The notes beneath the pieces are model-generated. The model was not told where the DNA came from, searched no databases, and saw only the letters and a list, made by a program, of their open reading frames with translations. DNA of 64,000 nucleotides, from contig JANUWI010000009.1 in assembly GCA_025504975.1 (NCBI GenBank), forward strand, positions 248,001 to 312,000. Direction: 5' to 3'. Every line of letters begins with the position of its first letter. The first letter of the stretch is position 1. Positions 10,371-22,140 of this stretch are shown piece after piece. A program made the translations under genes and the position numbers. Source of the DNA: Plenodomus lindquistii (taxonomy: Eukaryota > Ascomycota > Dothideomycetes > Pleosporales > Leptosphaeriaceae).

Positions 10371-11721
10371 TCAGTCCAGCGCCGCTATCATTTTATCCAA
10401 GCTGTTTCCAACCGTGATCGGTGATCTGACAGCTGTCCAGTTGTAGTCCAACAAACCCCATGCCTCGTCCAGTGCCTGGATAGTCTCGGGATTTCGACCA
10501 GGACGAGTCTGTAGGTAGAAGCTTCCTGACAATTCCCAGTGCTGCCAGCTGACTTGGTACTCCTCGACCATTTCAACCAAACACCTCGCATAGGTAGTCT
10601 GGTTCCAATACGTACCATTCTGAATGAAACCCCACTCGGAAATGACCATTGGGAAGAGGTACTTGGTCGCCGGATCGTTAGGATTCACGCTCTGAAAGCC
10701 TTGTTTATACCACTTCGATTTAAAGGTCGTGCAATTGTCTTGAGTGGCTTGAAAGTCGTACTTGTGGATTTCAAGGACGATCTTGTCTTCGAAATCGAAC
10801 GTGTCTGGCACGAATTTTGCAGTCTTGTTGGCTGTCGACGTTCCAGATGTGCCGTTGAGGGTCTTCCCGAGTGGAATGGGGTCGATGTAAGTATCGTAAG
10901 ACAAGCCGGAGAAGAAGATGAGAGAGTCGGGGTCGGCCTTATGAACTGCTTCTGCGGCGGCGGTCATATGGACATACCAGGTATACCAGTCGACGGGCTC
11001 GGCAACCTTTGCACCCCGTAGCTCGTTGCGCAGACCGATGCTCGAGTACGTCGGCCAATTTTCTTTGGCCTATAACTTGTCAATGTGCGAAACCAAAAGA
11101 GAGATTTGAAGTTCTTACGTGTTTCGCCATGAAGGCCAGTCCACGAATCCATTGCTCGACGTTGAAGAATTTCTCTCCAAACCAGCCATTGCCATCGTCG
11201 TCGCCACAGCACCAGAAAGCCTTGCTGACATGGTTGTCAAGGTGGATAATGACACCTTGATCCGACAGCTCTTTCCCAACAGCGTCCCATATCTCCAATC
11301 TCGTCGTGTCTTTGGTGAATTCTGGATTCTTCTCCAGAATCTGTCCCAGCACTACGGTGCCGTTCTCTTGACCAAGCGCGTTCAAGACACTTCTTTCCAG
11401 AGTCTGGTTTGGATTATTGCTGTAGATGTCGTCGATCATTTCGATTGCAAAAGTGAAGCGAACTGAATTCAGGCCAAATTTGGGAAACCACGCCACAATG
11501 TCCTTGATGGAGGAATGCTGGAGACCTTCTGGTATCATAATTTCCTGGTGACCCGGCCAATTGGTCGATTTGAAGTGAAAGACGTCGCCATTAGCATCGA
11601 TGATGTCGCGTCCCTTGGTTGATAATGGTAGAAGTGATGCTGCGCGCTTTGGTTTTGGCGATGGGATTGCGCTGGCAAAGGAGCTCAAGCAAAGGCCAGC
11701 AAGAAGCGTAGAGAACAGCAT
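10371..11721 (-). CDS. Secreted glycoside hydrolase family 5 protein
   Basis: This is a secreted glycosidase of GH5 type (cellulase/glucanase/mannanase clan A fold), 433 aa. Exons are 11721..11119 and 11069..10371 (GTAAGA donor, TATAG acceptor, phase 0). A signal peptide ends at SSFASA, followed by a basic propeptide-like PKPKR. The acid/base glutamate is in GLRNELRG (Glu217) and the nucleophile in VISEWGF (Glu346). The His of LEIHKYDF and the HLDNHVS strand also fit the (beta/alpha)8 barrel. Several N-glycosylation sequons (NQT, NGT, NCT, NWT) are visible. There is no carbohydrate-binding module. The exact subfamily and substrate are not readable by eye. It is transcribed divergently from the GH88 gene across a 705-bp shared intergenic region. 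Confidence 0.9.
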
Positions 11722-12426
11722 GATTCAGGTTTAAGGGTTGTCAACCTACGTTGTTCTCCCTGGTCAGTGGTTATGTACTATATAGCATTTTGCATCTGCA
11801 CATGCCCGTAGATCAACGGGCATTTAGATTCCGCGGCTACATCTTTAGCCTCAACCCACCCGTACCCCAGATCTCGCAGCAACATACTGTGGAGACGTGG
11901 AGATGACAAGACAGCCTAGCAAAATTGATGACCTTGGGAACCTTGGAGTCATGTGAGAGTGGAGGATGATTGGCGTTCCGACAGGATTGGAAGTCCTTCC
12001 GTATAAGAGGCGAAAGAATGACATCACACCTTTGCGATGTTCTTTCGAAGGCGGAAGGTGCGAAGGGTTCAAACGTCTCGACAGCGGGCATCGGGCTAAT
12101 GTAGATCCCGCAGACAATCTACACCACCTTTCGCGTTGCAATGACCCGCTATCGATATTGAGCCCCGCCGATGATGCCCGCGACAGTTCACGCGTGCTCC
12201 GAGGGCTGCTTTGGACAAGAAGACGCGACTTGGCTGACTGTTCAATTCCGCCATTGAGCTTTCATCGCAGGCCTTCCAAGTCTGTCCCAGCAGCATACCA
12301 AGCAGTTGCCGATATAGGACATCCGAAGTGTTACACAGTTCCTGTCAATCCCTGGCAATATCAGACTACGTGGTAGTGTGCTCTGGTATTGGCGCGTATT
12401 GCGAGTTCAGGTTTGAGCTGAGCGTC
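11722..12426. promoter_or_regulatory. Divergent intergenic region between GH5 and GH88 genes
   Basis: These 705 bases separate two start codons pointing away from each other, so both promoters must lie here. A palindromic CTATATAG at 11778-11785 lies about 57 nt upstream of the GH5 ATG and could be its TATA box. Co-regulation of the two hydrolases is an inference from this arrangement. Confidence 0.5.
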
Positions 12427-14025
12427 ATGGGTGACTTGAAGCTCGACTTGAAGGAAGCCTCTCAGGCGGCAAGGTGAGTAGATACCACATCATGATTCAT
12501 CTGAACTTGAAGCTCCTTTGCTAACCCCATATCCTAGCATAAGAGGCTTCGACCTTAGCCCAGCATACTCCGAAAACATCACAGCAAAGATCCTCCAAGT
12601 TGCTCAACGAGGCCTCCTTCAACCTGCCCCCCTAACATCCTACCCCCATACTGTCCCTCAAAATGGGCCCGCCACGGGGAAATACGAGGAGCGCGAAGCC
12701 GACTTCTGGACCTGCGGTTTCTTTCCCGGATGCATATACGCGCTCCTAGAACGCTCCATGCGCTTTCCCCAATCGCTCTCTGTACCGTCTTACATTCGCC
12801 CACAGCTCCAAAGCCAGTTGCTCAAACTCGGTCGACACTACGGCGTGGCCATCAACCAAATGTCGAGTCGAACCGACACCCATGATATGGGTTTCATCGT
12901 ACAACCCGCACTGCAAAAAGACTGGGAATTGACGGGGAACAAATCAAGTCTACAGGCCGTCACCAACGCAGCATACGCATTAGCATCGCGATATGATCCC
13001 AAAGTAAAAGCAATACGGAGTTGGGATGTCGCGATCAATGATCGATACTCGATTACGGACATGAATGAGAACTTCCTCGTCATCATCGACAGCATGTGCA
13101 GTACGTTATTGCCATACACATCACTTTCATTTTTCCTACCCCTCCATTCTCACACTTCTCTCTCCCTTCAATCCAACATCCAACCCAACCTATTCCAACC
13201 CTGCTAACAAACCCTTACCCAGACCTCGACCTCCTCTACTACATCGGCCACACCCACTCCGATCCCACCCTAATCTCCATCGCAACATCCCACGCCCACT
13301 CCATTATCCACGAAATCCTCCGCCCAGACTACTCCTCCTACCACCTCGTCAACTTCTCTCCGCGCACCGGCCTGCCCCTCGCAAAAATGACAAACCAAGG
13401 ACACGCCGACTCGTCAACATGGTCGCGCGGCCAAGCCTGGGCTATAATGGGTTTTGCACAAGTATACGCCTGGACCAAAGACGTTTTGTTCCTCGAGACG
13501 GCGGTGGGGTGTGCGCGGTACTTTTTGCAGCGGGTGGAGGAAGGGAGGGGGAGGTGGGAGGGATGTATGGTGCCGGTTTGGGATTTTGATGCCCCGGTTG
13601 GTGAGAAGGTGGAGGGGGAGATCTGGCCGTTGCGAGATGTCAGCGCTGGTGTGATAACTGCAAATGGCTTGTTTATCATCCATCAGGCGTTGCAGGCCCT
13701 GCCCTTGGACACTGCGGCGCGAATATCGTGTGGAACGGATTTCCTGGACACGGCGCTGCAGATTGTGGCACAGACGTTGGAGTTGTCGTATGATTTGGAT
13801 TTTGCATCGTTTGAGGTGCCGGGGGTCAATGGTGGTGGTGGTGGGACTGGAAGTGTTGGAGAGATGTTGGAGGTTAGGGAGAGTGGGTTTGAAGGGTTGT
13901 TGAGGAATTCGACGACGAATTGGAATCCGGATGCGCATAAGAAGTACAAGGATCATGGGCTAGTGTATGCGGATTATTATCTTTTGGAGTTTGGGAACAA
14001 GTTGTTGAGGGCGGGGTTGCTTTGA
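12427..14025 (+). CDS. GH88 unsaturated glucuronyl hydrolase
   Basis: This enzyme would hydrolyse the unsaturated (4,5-ene) uronic acid from the non-reducing end of oligosaccharides made by polysaccharide lyases, by a hydration mechanism. The 470-aa protein has three exons, 12427..12473, 12538..13100 and 13223..14025 (phases 2 and 1). The two catalytic aspartates of the family correspond to Asp132 in DTHDMGF and Asp200 in VIIDSMCNLDLLYY; the latter motif is restored by the second splice. Other GH88 marks are ADFWTCGFFPGCIY, and GHADSSTWSRGQAWAIMG in the alpha6/alpha6 barrel. No signal peptide is visible, so it probably acts in the cytosol on imported oligosaccharides. Its divergent partner is a secreted GH5. 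The 3' end converges on the giant STAND gene, with only 189 bp between stop codons. Confidence 0.93.
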
Positions 14026-14214
14026 TGGGGTGGGGTGTGTGAGGGCGAGAGTAGAATGAAAGCAAGTGTGAATTGATAAATGGAATGAATCATGCCAAAT
14101 TCCTCGAACGCCTATGCTATACCAAAGCCACGCAAACACCGTATCGAGCGCCAATTGACCAGATATAAGAGAAAAGAAAAAAGCATAGCGATCGTGCAAA
14201 CATCGTCCCCTCAC

Positions 14215-17200
14215 TCACTCAACCTCAGCCCACAACTTCCCACTCGCCCTCCTCTTAACCAACTCCTCCCTCCACACGCGTTCCCCCTCCCCCTCCTCCT
14301 CCTCAACCCCCCACTCAAACTGCTCAGGCCTCTTCCAACACCCAAAGCTCTCCCCCTCCTTGACACCCCCGGGCGTCCACTTCTCCACCGCCGGCCCCTT
14401 CTTACTCCACGCCTTGTGCCCCTCAAACCGTTCATCCAGCGCGTTAAACAACTCCGCATAATGCGCCTGTTCCTTTTCCCACCCTCCATTGCGCTTGTAC
14501 GCGAATTTCACGAGCTCCGTGTGCTGATTTGCCAGCGCGAGGGTATCAAGATGAGGAGATGTATGTGTGCCTTCTCCGAGCTTGCAAAGTACATCTTCAG
14601 ACAGCGCTAGCGCTTCGAGATGGCGGTTTTGCGCGGTATACAATTCGTACAGCAGTGCTGTAAAGTCTAGCGTTGTATGATCCAGGGCGCCGCGGATGTA
14701 CGAGAGATTATACCGGATGTGGTAGCATAGATGGATAGCTTCTGAGAATTCATCCAGGCAGGCGAGGGTTTGGATGAGGCTGTGGCCGATGTACAGGACG
14801 AGCGGGGAGGAGGAGATGTTGGAGCGGATTGTGCGGGTTTTCCAGAGGGTTTGGAGGATGCGCTCGAGGTCTTTGTATTTCTTTTGCGAGGAGAGGATTG
14901 TGACGAGGTCGATGAGGAGTTGGTGGAGGGAGGGGAGTTGGATGTCGGTTTTGTCGAGGGATTCGATGGCTTCTTGGAGGATGGTGCGGGAGAGGTCGAG
15001 CATGGTGGTGTAGAGCTTTGAGTCGCTGCATTTGTTGGTGCCGACGCCGACGAGGTAGCGGCAGAGGTCGAAGGCGGTGTGAATGTAGACTGAGGAGGTG
15101 TAGCCGCCGTGGAGGTGGATGAATTTGTCGATGAGGAGGACGAGGTCGTAGGCTTCGCCGAACTTGGCGGTCTTGGTGAACTTGAGGACTGTCTCGGTTG
15201 CGCGGCGGACGACTTCTTGCTCGTAGTGCGTCTGTGAGATCTGCTTGAGGTACAGTTGGAAGAAGAAGGACATGACGCCTTCCCTGACGGTGCCGGTGAA
15301 GTTGAGGTACTTGTAAAAGTGCGCAGTAAGCTCCTTCTCAATCTTGACAAACTCTGAGCGGCGCGAAGTCTTCTTCTCCAAGTGGAAGTAGAGATCGCAG
15401 CCAGACTTGATGATGGAGCGGTAGTCGGTCGACTTCTTGGTGCACTGGAGGTACGACTCGTACATCATTACCTCTTCTCTGAGTTCAGACATGACCGACG
15501 TGAAAGACGACGACTCGGAAAAGGCCTCTTGGAACGATGCCAGGAAGATATAAGACTTTTGCTCAAACTTGGTGGAGGATGTGACTGATGTGCGGATCTC
15601 CTCGACAACTTTGCTGTGCATCTCGCTGATGAGCGTCTCAGCGTGCTCGGTGAACTTGCATTCCTTGTATATCTTTGCAATGGACTGAGCAGACTCAATG
15701 AGCTTCTCTGATCGACTCTCATGCTGGAAAATCTCCATGCAGCTGCTCTTCAGCGTTGACGTAGCAGTGCTGATAGACTCCTTGGTCTCCTGCTTCTTGT
15801 AGGTCGACACCAAGCTGTGCAGCGCCGTAATCGTCTCAGTCGAAGTGCGTTCAGTCTTCTTGCACATCTCGTACTGCTCCTTGTAAATCGACACAGCCTT
15901 GTGGATTTCCTTGGTGCTTGAAGAGTACATCTTGGCAACACGAGTGTTGCAAGTGTAGAGAGTCTTCTTGCTAAATTCTGTCTTGGTCTCCTTGCAGTAC
16001 TTGATGACCGATTCGTAGAGCGAGATTGAAGTCTCGCGGTGCTCTTCGTAATGTTCGCAGTGGTGCGCATACGATAGCGTCGCTTTGATCGTGATCTCAT
16101 GATGGTGGCCATAGAACGACACGCAAGACTCGTAGTATTCCTTCGAAATCCTGAGTAGCACATGGTGTTCACAGTGGTGATGATGTTCCAGGAGATACAT
16201 GTATCGGAGGTAGATCTTCTCGATGATCTTGATATCCAGAGAATACTCTGATCCAAAGCGGACAAACGTGCGCCACAGGTATCCGTAAACTTCATAGGCG
16301 AGTTCCAACTTGCCCTGGATCTCATAGATCTTGCACAGCAAGTACGCCGCCTCGAAGCCATCGTAGTGGAGGCAGCCATGGGAGATGTGGAAGCACGAGT
16401 AGATGTAGTAGCATGCGGTTGAGGCTTCTTCCCAGAGCGACATGCGGAAGCAGATTCGCGCAAACTCGATGAGGATCAGGATTGTCTCGGAGTGTGTCTT
16501 ACCAAAGCAGATGGGCATCCAGACGAAGAGCTCGCGGTAGATTTCAAGAACGTATTCGTACTTGTAGATGGTCTTGAAGAATTCCAGGACGATTTTGATC
16601 TTGGTGAGGAGGAAGTGCTTGTTCTCAATGTAGCGAGTGCAAATTAGCAGACGGAAGAGATTCATGTAAATAGTTTCCTGGCGAACAAATTAACGCTTAC
16701 ACCCTTCACATAATCTTGGAAAAAGGTACTTACCGCAATGTCAACTCTCAGCATCTTGAAGTGACACACAGCCAAGCTGAAAGCAAGCTCGAACACCTCC
16801 TCGGTGAAGCTTTCCGTAATCTCAGTGATATCGATGATAGTCGTAGACTCCTCAATGCTAGCCCACACCTTCTTAATGACGCGACTGTAGATTGTGCATG
16901 CCTCCTCATATCGCTCTTCGAACATGTAGCTAGAGCACAAAGCCTGGCAAACCGAGATGGTCGTCGACGTAATTTCAGTAGACTCCATGCAGCTCTCAAA
17001 GATCTCAGTGAGTGTTTTCTCTTCCTTGGAGATGATAGACGTCTCCGACTTCTCCGTCGTAGTCTCAGAGCTAGTGATGGTCTTGGTGTGCGAAATAGAT
17101 CGAGTGATGGTCTCAGCCAGAGTGCGAACGATGGTAATACACTCCGTTGACGTGTGCTGCTCAGTGCTCTCATAGTGCTCATAGATGGACTGGTAAATGG

Positions 17201-20200
17201 AGCGCGACATGCTGAAAATTTCCAATCTCGAGAAATAGCTCGCGATCTTCTCGACACGTTTGATCATCGAACTTTCAAAGCGGGCCTCGTAGCTGTAGCT
17301 CTGGATCTCAGTGTACACGCCACGAAGAATGACCTCGGATTCTTCCTTACGTGAGTGGCGGAACAGGAAGCTGGAGTACTTGAGTGCGAAGTCAATCTTC
17401 AGTTCTGTAATGCGAGTGGTCGTCTTGGCAACCGAGACATGCTTCCAGAAATGAACGAGAACCTGTTCAGCCTTGAAGTACTCCTTGCGCTCCTCGTAGA
17501 TCTCAACAATGGTGAGTGTAGACTGGATGCGACGCTCATCACTGATAATCAAGCTGTGCTCGCAGTACTCATGATACTCCAGGTAGAGTCCCAAAGCCTC
17601 TTCATGGCACGACTCTTTTCTCAAATACTCAATGAGCAACTTGAAAAGAGAGTGAGTTTCTTCGTGAAGATGTCCGCAAGCCTTGAGACGAAGGCGGTAC
17701 AGTTGGCGGTACAAGACGATGGCTTTCGAAACATGGCCAAGCTCAATGTGCAACTCAGCCAAGATCCTGAGGTATTCAATGGACTTCGTCTCAATGTGCT
17801 TGTAGCTGTACCTCTCAATTAGATATTCCAGAATCTCAATCTTGCGTTTACAAAGCTCGGAGTGCTCAGAGATGCGAAGATCCAGGGAGTACTCAATAAA
17901 AGACTCTGCAAGGGACTGCACAACTGATCCAGAGCAGATGCTGCGGCTCATAGCCCAGGCATCGTACGAGTACTGACAAAGCAAGGCGGTACTCTTGAAC
18001 TTGCGGCCAATGCGGAGCTCCAGGATCAAGCTCTGGAGGGCGGAAGCCGATTCCTTGCCAAATAGCTTCTTGCGTATCGTGTACGCCAAGTTCTGCAGCT
18101 TCTCCGCCTCACATGCAATGAACTGACGCGCGATGCAGGACCCCTCGAAGAGCGCGAGACGAGTGGCGCTGGAGAATACAGTCTTGAACTGTGACGACAG
18201 CTCAAATTTCTCGTTCGCCTTGTCATACATGGAAGAGGAACGGAAATGCGAGATCCAGTAGCGAGCGGCATAGTTGAAGAGATCGTGCTTTGCAAAGGTG
18301 TTGGAGATCTCGTGGGCATCGTACAGATCAGCCAGTGGATCAAGGTCGTTGTGTTGTAAGTGAATCTTGACGTAAGCCATGGTACGGATGGTGAGTTCTT
18401 TATGAGCCTCTTTCACATCGATGGCAAACCTGGAGCCATTCTTCGTAGTCAATCGCTCGCGTATGCTAGGGTGACGGAAAGACACGAGACCGTCGCGAAT
18501 GACGATCAGTGTTCCACAAAGAGAGCGCACAGTCTTCTCGACATCTCCGAAGAAAGGTCGGTACGCGCATCCGTCAAGATCGACCTCAAGAAGAGCCTTG
18601 ATCTCCTTGAGGGCTAGGGGGCGTTCAGCTGCGACGAGCCATGAGAGAAGGTGCTTAGTCTCAGAACGTTTTGTGTCGAGATTGGCGATGTCACGATCAA
18701 GCACTTCCTCGACAGTCTTGTGCGACTTGAGTACCTTCAAGACATCTGTGACCGATTTCTCGTCACGGATATGCTGGAGCTGCAGGCCAGCCAACAGGAA
18801 CGATCCGTGTGCTGCTGCGGCATACTTCTCGGCGATCTCATGCTTCTCAGCTTCTTTCAAATTGTGCAGCTCAGAGCGGTGGTGAATGAAATCCTCAACA
18901 AAGTGCTTGATGTCGCCAGAGTCAATAGTCTCAAGCGTGATGTGCTCCTGGCAGTGCTTGCGAGCAGCATCAGAGACTGGTCGGCTGATGACAATGGCCT
19001 TCACATTACGCTTGGAACGTGTGATGGAGTCGAGTTTTTCCAGGATCAAGGGGTTTCCAGATCGTGTGCTGTTGAGCTGGTCCAAGCCGTCGAGGAGTAT
19101 GATGAGCTTTCGATCATCAAGCGCAACTTCGAGTGCCTTCCATAGCGCAGTCTCGACTTCGTCGGCGGGACATCCGCCCTGTGCGTGCTCCATGGCAGTC
19201 TCAATGTGTGACAGCAAACCGTGGTTTCCGACCTTGCGGTCGAGAACTTGCAACAACAGTGCCTTGACCATGTTCAGAGGGCTGGTCGTGTACTTGACAC
19301 TGGTATCGACCGAGTATGTGATGACATCGAATGGATCACTGTCAATGTTCTGCTGCAGTTGCTCGTGGATGTAGCGTGCAAGCACGGTTTTACCCGAGCA
19401 TGCAGGACCAGAAATGAGCATGACTTTCTTGCCATTCCTGGTGAACTTGCGAAGGGGAGCTGCAAACCACTCGCAGGTGAACTCAGCCCGTCTGGAGTCC
19501 GAGTAGAATTGGCTCGACAGGATCTTGGTGACAACGCTGTCCTGTGGCGTCAAGAAGTTGCGAATCTCACGCACATTGAAGTGTGAGCAGTGCTTGCTGG
19601 ATGCCCAGGATGAGATCGAGACCGCTTCGAGGTGGCGATAGAACGATGCGCTTCCCACTGAGACAAAGGCCTCAAATTCAGTGTTGTCAATCGACACAAG
19701 TCCTTTCGTGAGGTCAGTCTCGAACATCTGTCTAATCGAGTTTGGTGAACCTACCTTGGCCTCTAGCGAAGCAGAAGACATGGACATCACGCGTCATATG
19801 CGCAAAGTCCTGGAACGCATGTGCCAGCTCGCGACGAACATCCGGGTTCGACTTGACAAGATGAGCCTGACGCAAGAACACCGAGAGCGAGAGAGCAATC
19901 TTGTGAAACTGGCCAAACACCCTCAACAGCGTCTTGTTATGAGTAGTCCCAAGCTACCAAATATCAGTCATCATCCCCACAGCAGCCGAAAAACGAAACG
20001 GAAGCGTACCTGAATAAGAGCAGTACAACTATCACATATAAGCCGTGCCGCATCCTCACTATTCAGCATAAACGCGCTGAGCGTACCAAGGCTCAGCAGG
20101 ACAACGCCGCCAATATTCTCTGCCCACTTGAGGATCCTATCCCAACTGGAGCCGTCATGCGGCATATACTTGAACCGTTCATTTTTCAAGAACTTGAGGA

Positions 20201-20432
20201 AGTCGTGAACGGTGCCGCGACCTTCGAACGCCACGCTAGGAGATCGACCGTAGCCAGGCCTATTGAGGACCGTCAGGCTTGAGACCTCACGATTGGCGCC
20301 CATCTTTGGCATCTGGAGTGTTTGCAGCGCTTCGAGCGATGGCGAGAGTGGACCGACGTCGGCGACGGAAACATCAGGCATCTTTTGGATGCCGTTTGGC
20401 GCAGCATTGAAGTCAAGAGTCATGGGAGCCAT
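14215..20432 (-). CDS. Giant STAND/NLR-like protein: Goodbye-like, NACHT ATPase, helical repeats
   Basis: This is a signal-transduction ATPase with numerous domains (STAND), the fungal NLR-like architecture linked to non-self recognition and regulated cell death. Function here is inferred. Four exons, 20432..20010, 19953..19755, 19702..16734 and 16677..14215, give 2017 aa in one frame. Residues about 45-200 resemble the fungal STAND N-terminal Goodbye domain (HDGSSWDRILKWAE, then a helical region). The NACHT core has Walker A GPACSGKT (306-313) and Walker B LIILLDGLDQL (407-417). From about residue 640 to the end run helical TPR-like repeats (for example SKAIVLYRQLYRLRL and EEALGLYLEYHEYCEH) that are rich in Glu, Ser, Thr, His and Cys. 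Intron 2 uses an AAAG acceptor. Intron 3 (GTAAGT...CCAG, 56 nt) joins the two long frames. Confidence 0.88.
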
Positions 20433-22092
20433 TGGTGTGGTGGTGGCTCTGGCTGTGCTGCGTGAGTGTCAATGGAAACCCGTTAAGCCGTATGCCAATT
20501 ACACGACGGGACAACGAGGTGTAGGCTGCAATAGAGGAAGATATACCCTTTACTGTTGATTGGCCGCGTGGAACGCGGTTGGGTATAGCACAAAGGGAAG
20601 CAGCAAAAGAATGACTGACAGAACGGAGACTGGAGGAGAGCGCCTAAGCTCATGGACGGCCAGTGGGCCAAGTGCACTTAAGTATGAGGGAAGAGAAAGG
20701 AAACTCGCTTCTCTCAAATCGCGTCGGATCCCGTGAACGTGAGATGGGGGCTTGCGGGGGGCAGCAAGGGTAGACTAGGTACATTAGGAGACACCGAATA
20801 GCCTCGCGCTGTATTGCACGCCACAATCACTTTGCTATGCTCGCTAAAGAAGCCGTCCAAGGCTGGAGCATATTGGCATGAAGGGGTCCATGGTTTGATG
20901 TCGAGGCGCCGAGAACGCTGGATCAGGAGGGGCTGAGGCTAGCTCAATATCTTTCAGCTTCGTCCAGAGCGATGGCGTTCCAGCCACGGAGTGGTGAATT
21001 CGTAAGGCCGAGATACGAATCTAGTCTACCAGTCACTTGAAGGAACCCCAATGCTATCTACAGCTGTACCCATGTACCTCAAAGGAGAGGTCCACACGAA
21101 CCTTCCACAAACCTCTGCCAATACGGGATAGCTGGTGTGAACGCCAAATTCTGTCAGTCCAATATGAGGATAGTCGTAGTTGCGGAGATGCCGTGAACCC
21201 CTGCTGTTTGGTAGCCCACGATCCATTGATTCCAGTTTCGGCGACCCAGTAGATATCAATATGCAAGCCACCATGCGGATTTGGAGCTCGCGGCCATATC
21301 GGCTTTCGTTGACCCCATCTTCGAGGTCTGCACGCTATGCAGAGTACTGCTGCAGCTCGTGCGGAGAAACCAAGCGTGAAGCTACTCTAACAGCCGAATT
21401 ATGGTCGTCTCCAGCTGACAGGACAGCAACACTGCAGTAACCGACAGCGACTCAGTCTTCTTACCCCTTCACACTCATCTACCTCGCAGCTCACCAACCC
21501 TTGTTCCCCTAAAGCAAAAAGACGAAAAGCAAAAAATGACAACAAAATACACTCGATTCAATATTTCCTGCAAACCCCCCCAACCCCCCCCTCTGCGCTC
21601 GCTCCTCGCCGCGTGTCCACCATTTTGTGGCTGGCTGATACTCATCTCAAAGCAGCAAAGCAACGCATTGATCAGCAGCGAGCCCAAAGACTAAAACTAG
21701 ACGAGAGACGAAGCTGAACCGGCTTAGTTAGCGTTGATCAGCCCCAGCCCCCCAGCGCTACTATCCCCGGGAACGGGAAGGAGCGACCCATTACGGGTCC
21801 AGAACCATAAGCTGGGCGCGCGGGTTTCCTCTTGTGTTATTGTTCTAGAACGTTGGTGGTGCTATGGGGTCTGACCAGACTTTGGCACGCTGGCTGGCCA
21901 TTCTCCTTGTTGTAAGTAAAAGTAACGATTTCACGTTTCAATGCGACAATGGTGTTTGTTGCAGCTGTAGTCGCTTGGCTTTAGGGGGGTTCTTCAACCA
22001 CTTTGTATATTTATTCATCTAAAACAACTCATACGTATTCGCACGACTACGGGGCTAGATAATACGGTCGTTAAGATGCTATGTAGTAGTTA

Positions 22093-22140
<48 letters not shown>

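Noticed and set aside
13065..13589. A Pro/Arg-rich 174-residue plus-strand ORF
   Set aside because: It is an out-of-frame reading of the GH88 intron and third exon.
18360..19586. Several plus-strand ORFs of 85-164 residues antisense to the STAND gene
   Set aside because: They have no recognisable domains and mirror the codon bias of the minus-strand gene.
16662..19790. A separate 1042-residue gene starting at a GTG near 19790, and a separate 816-residue gene at 14215-16665
   Set aside because: No ATG start fits the first frame, and a 56-nt intron with GTAAGT and CCAG signals joins the two frames in phase. They are one STAND gene.
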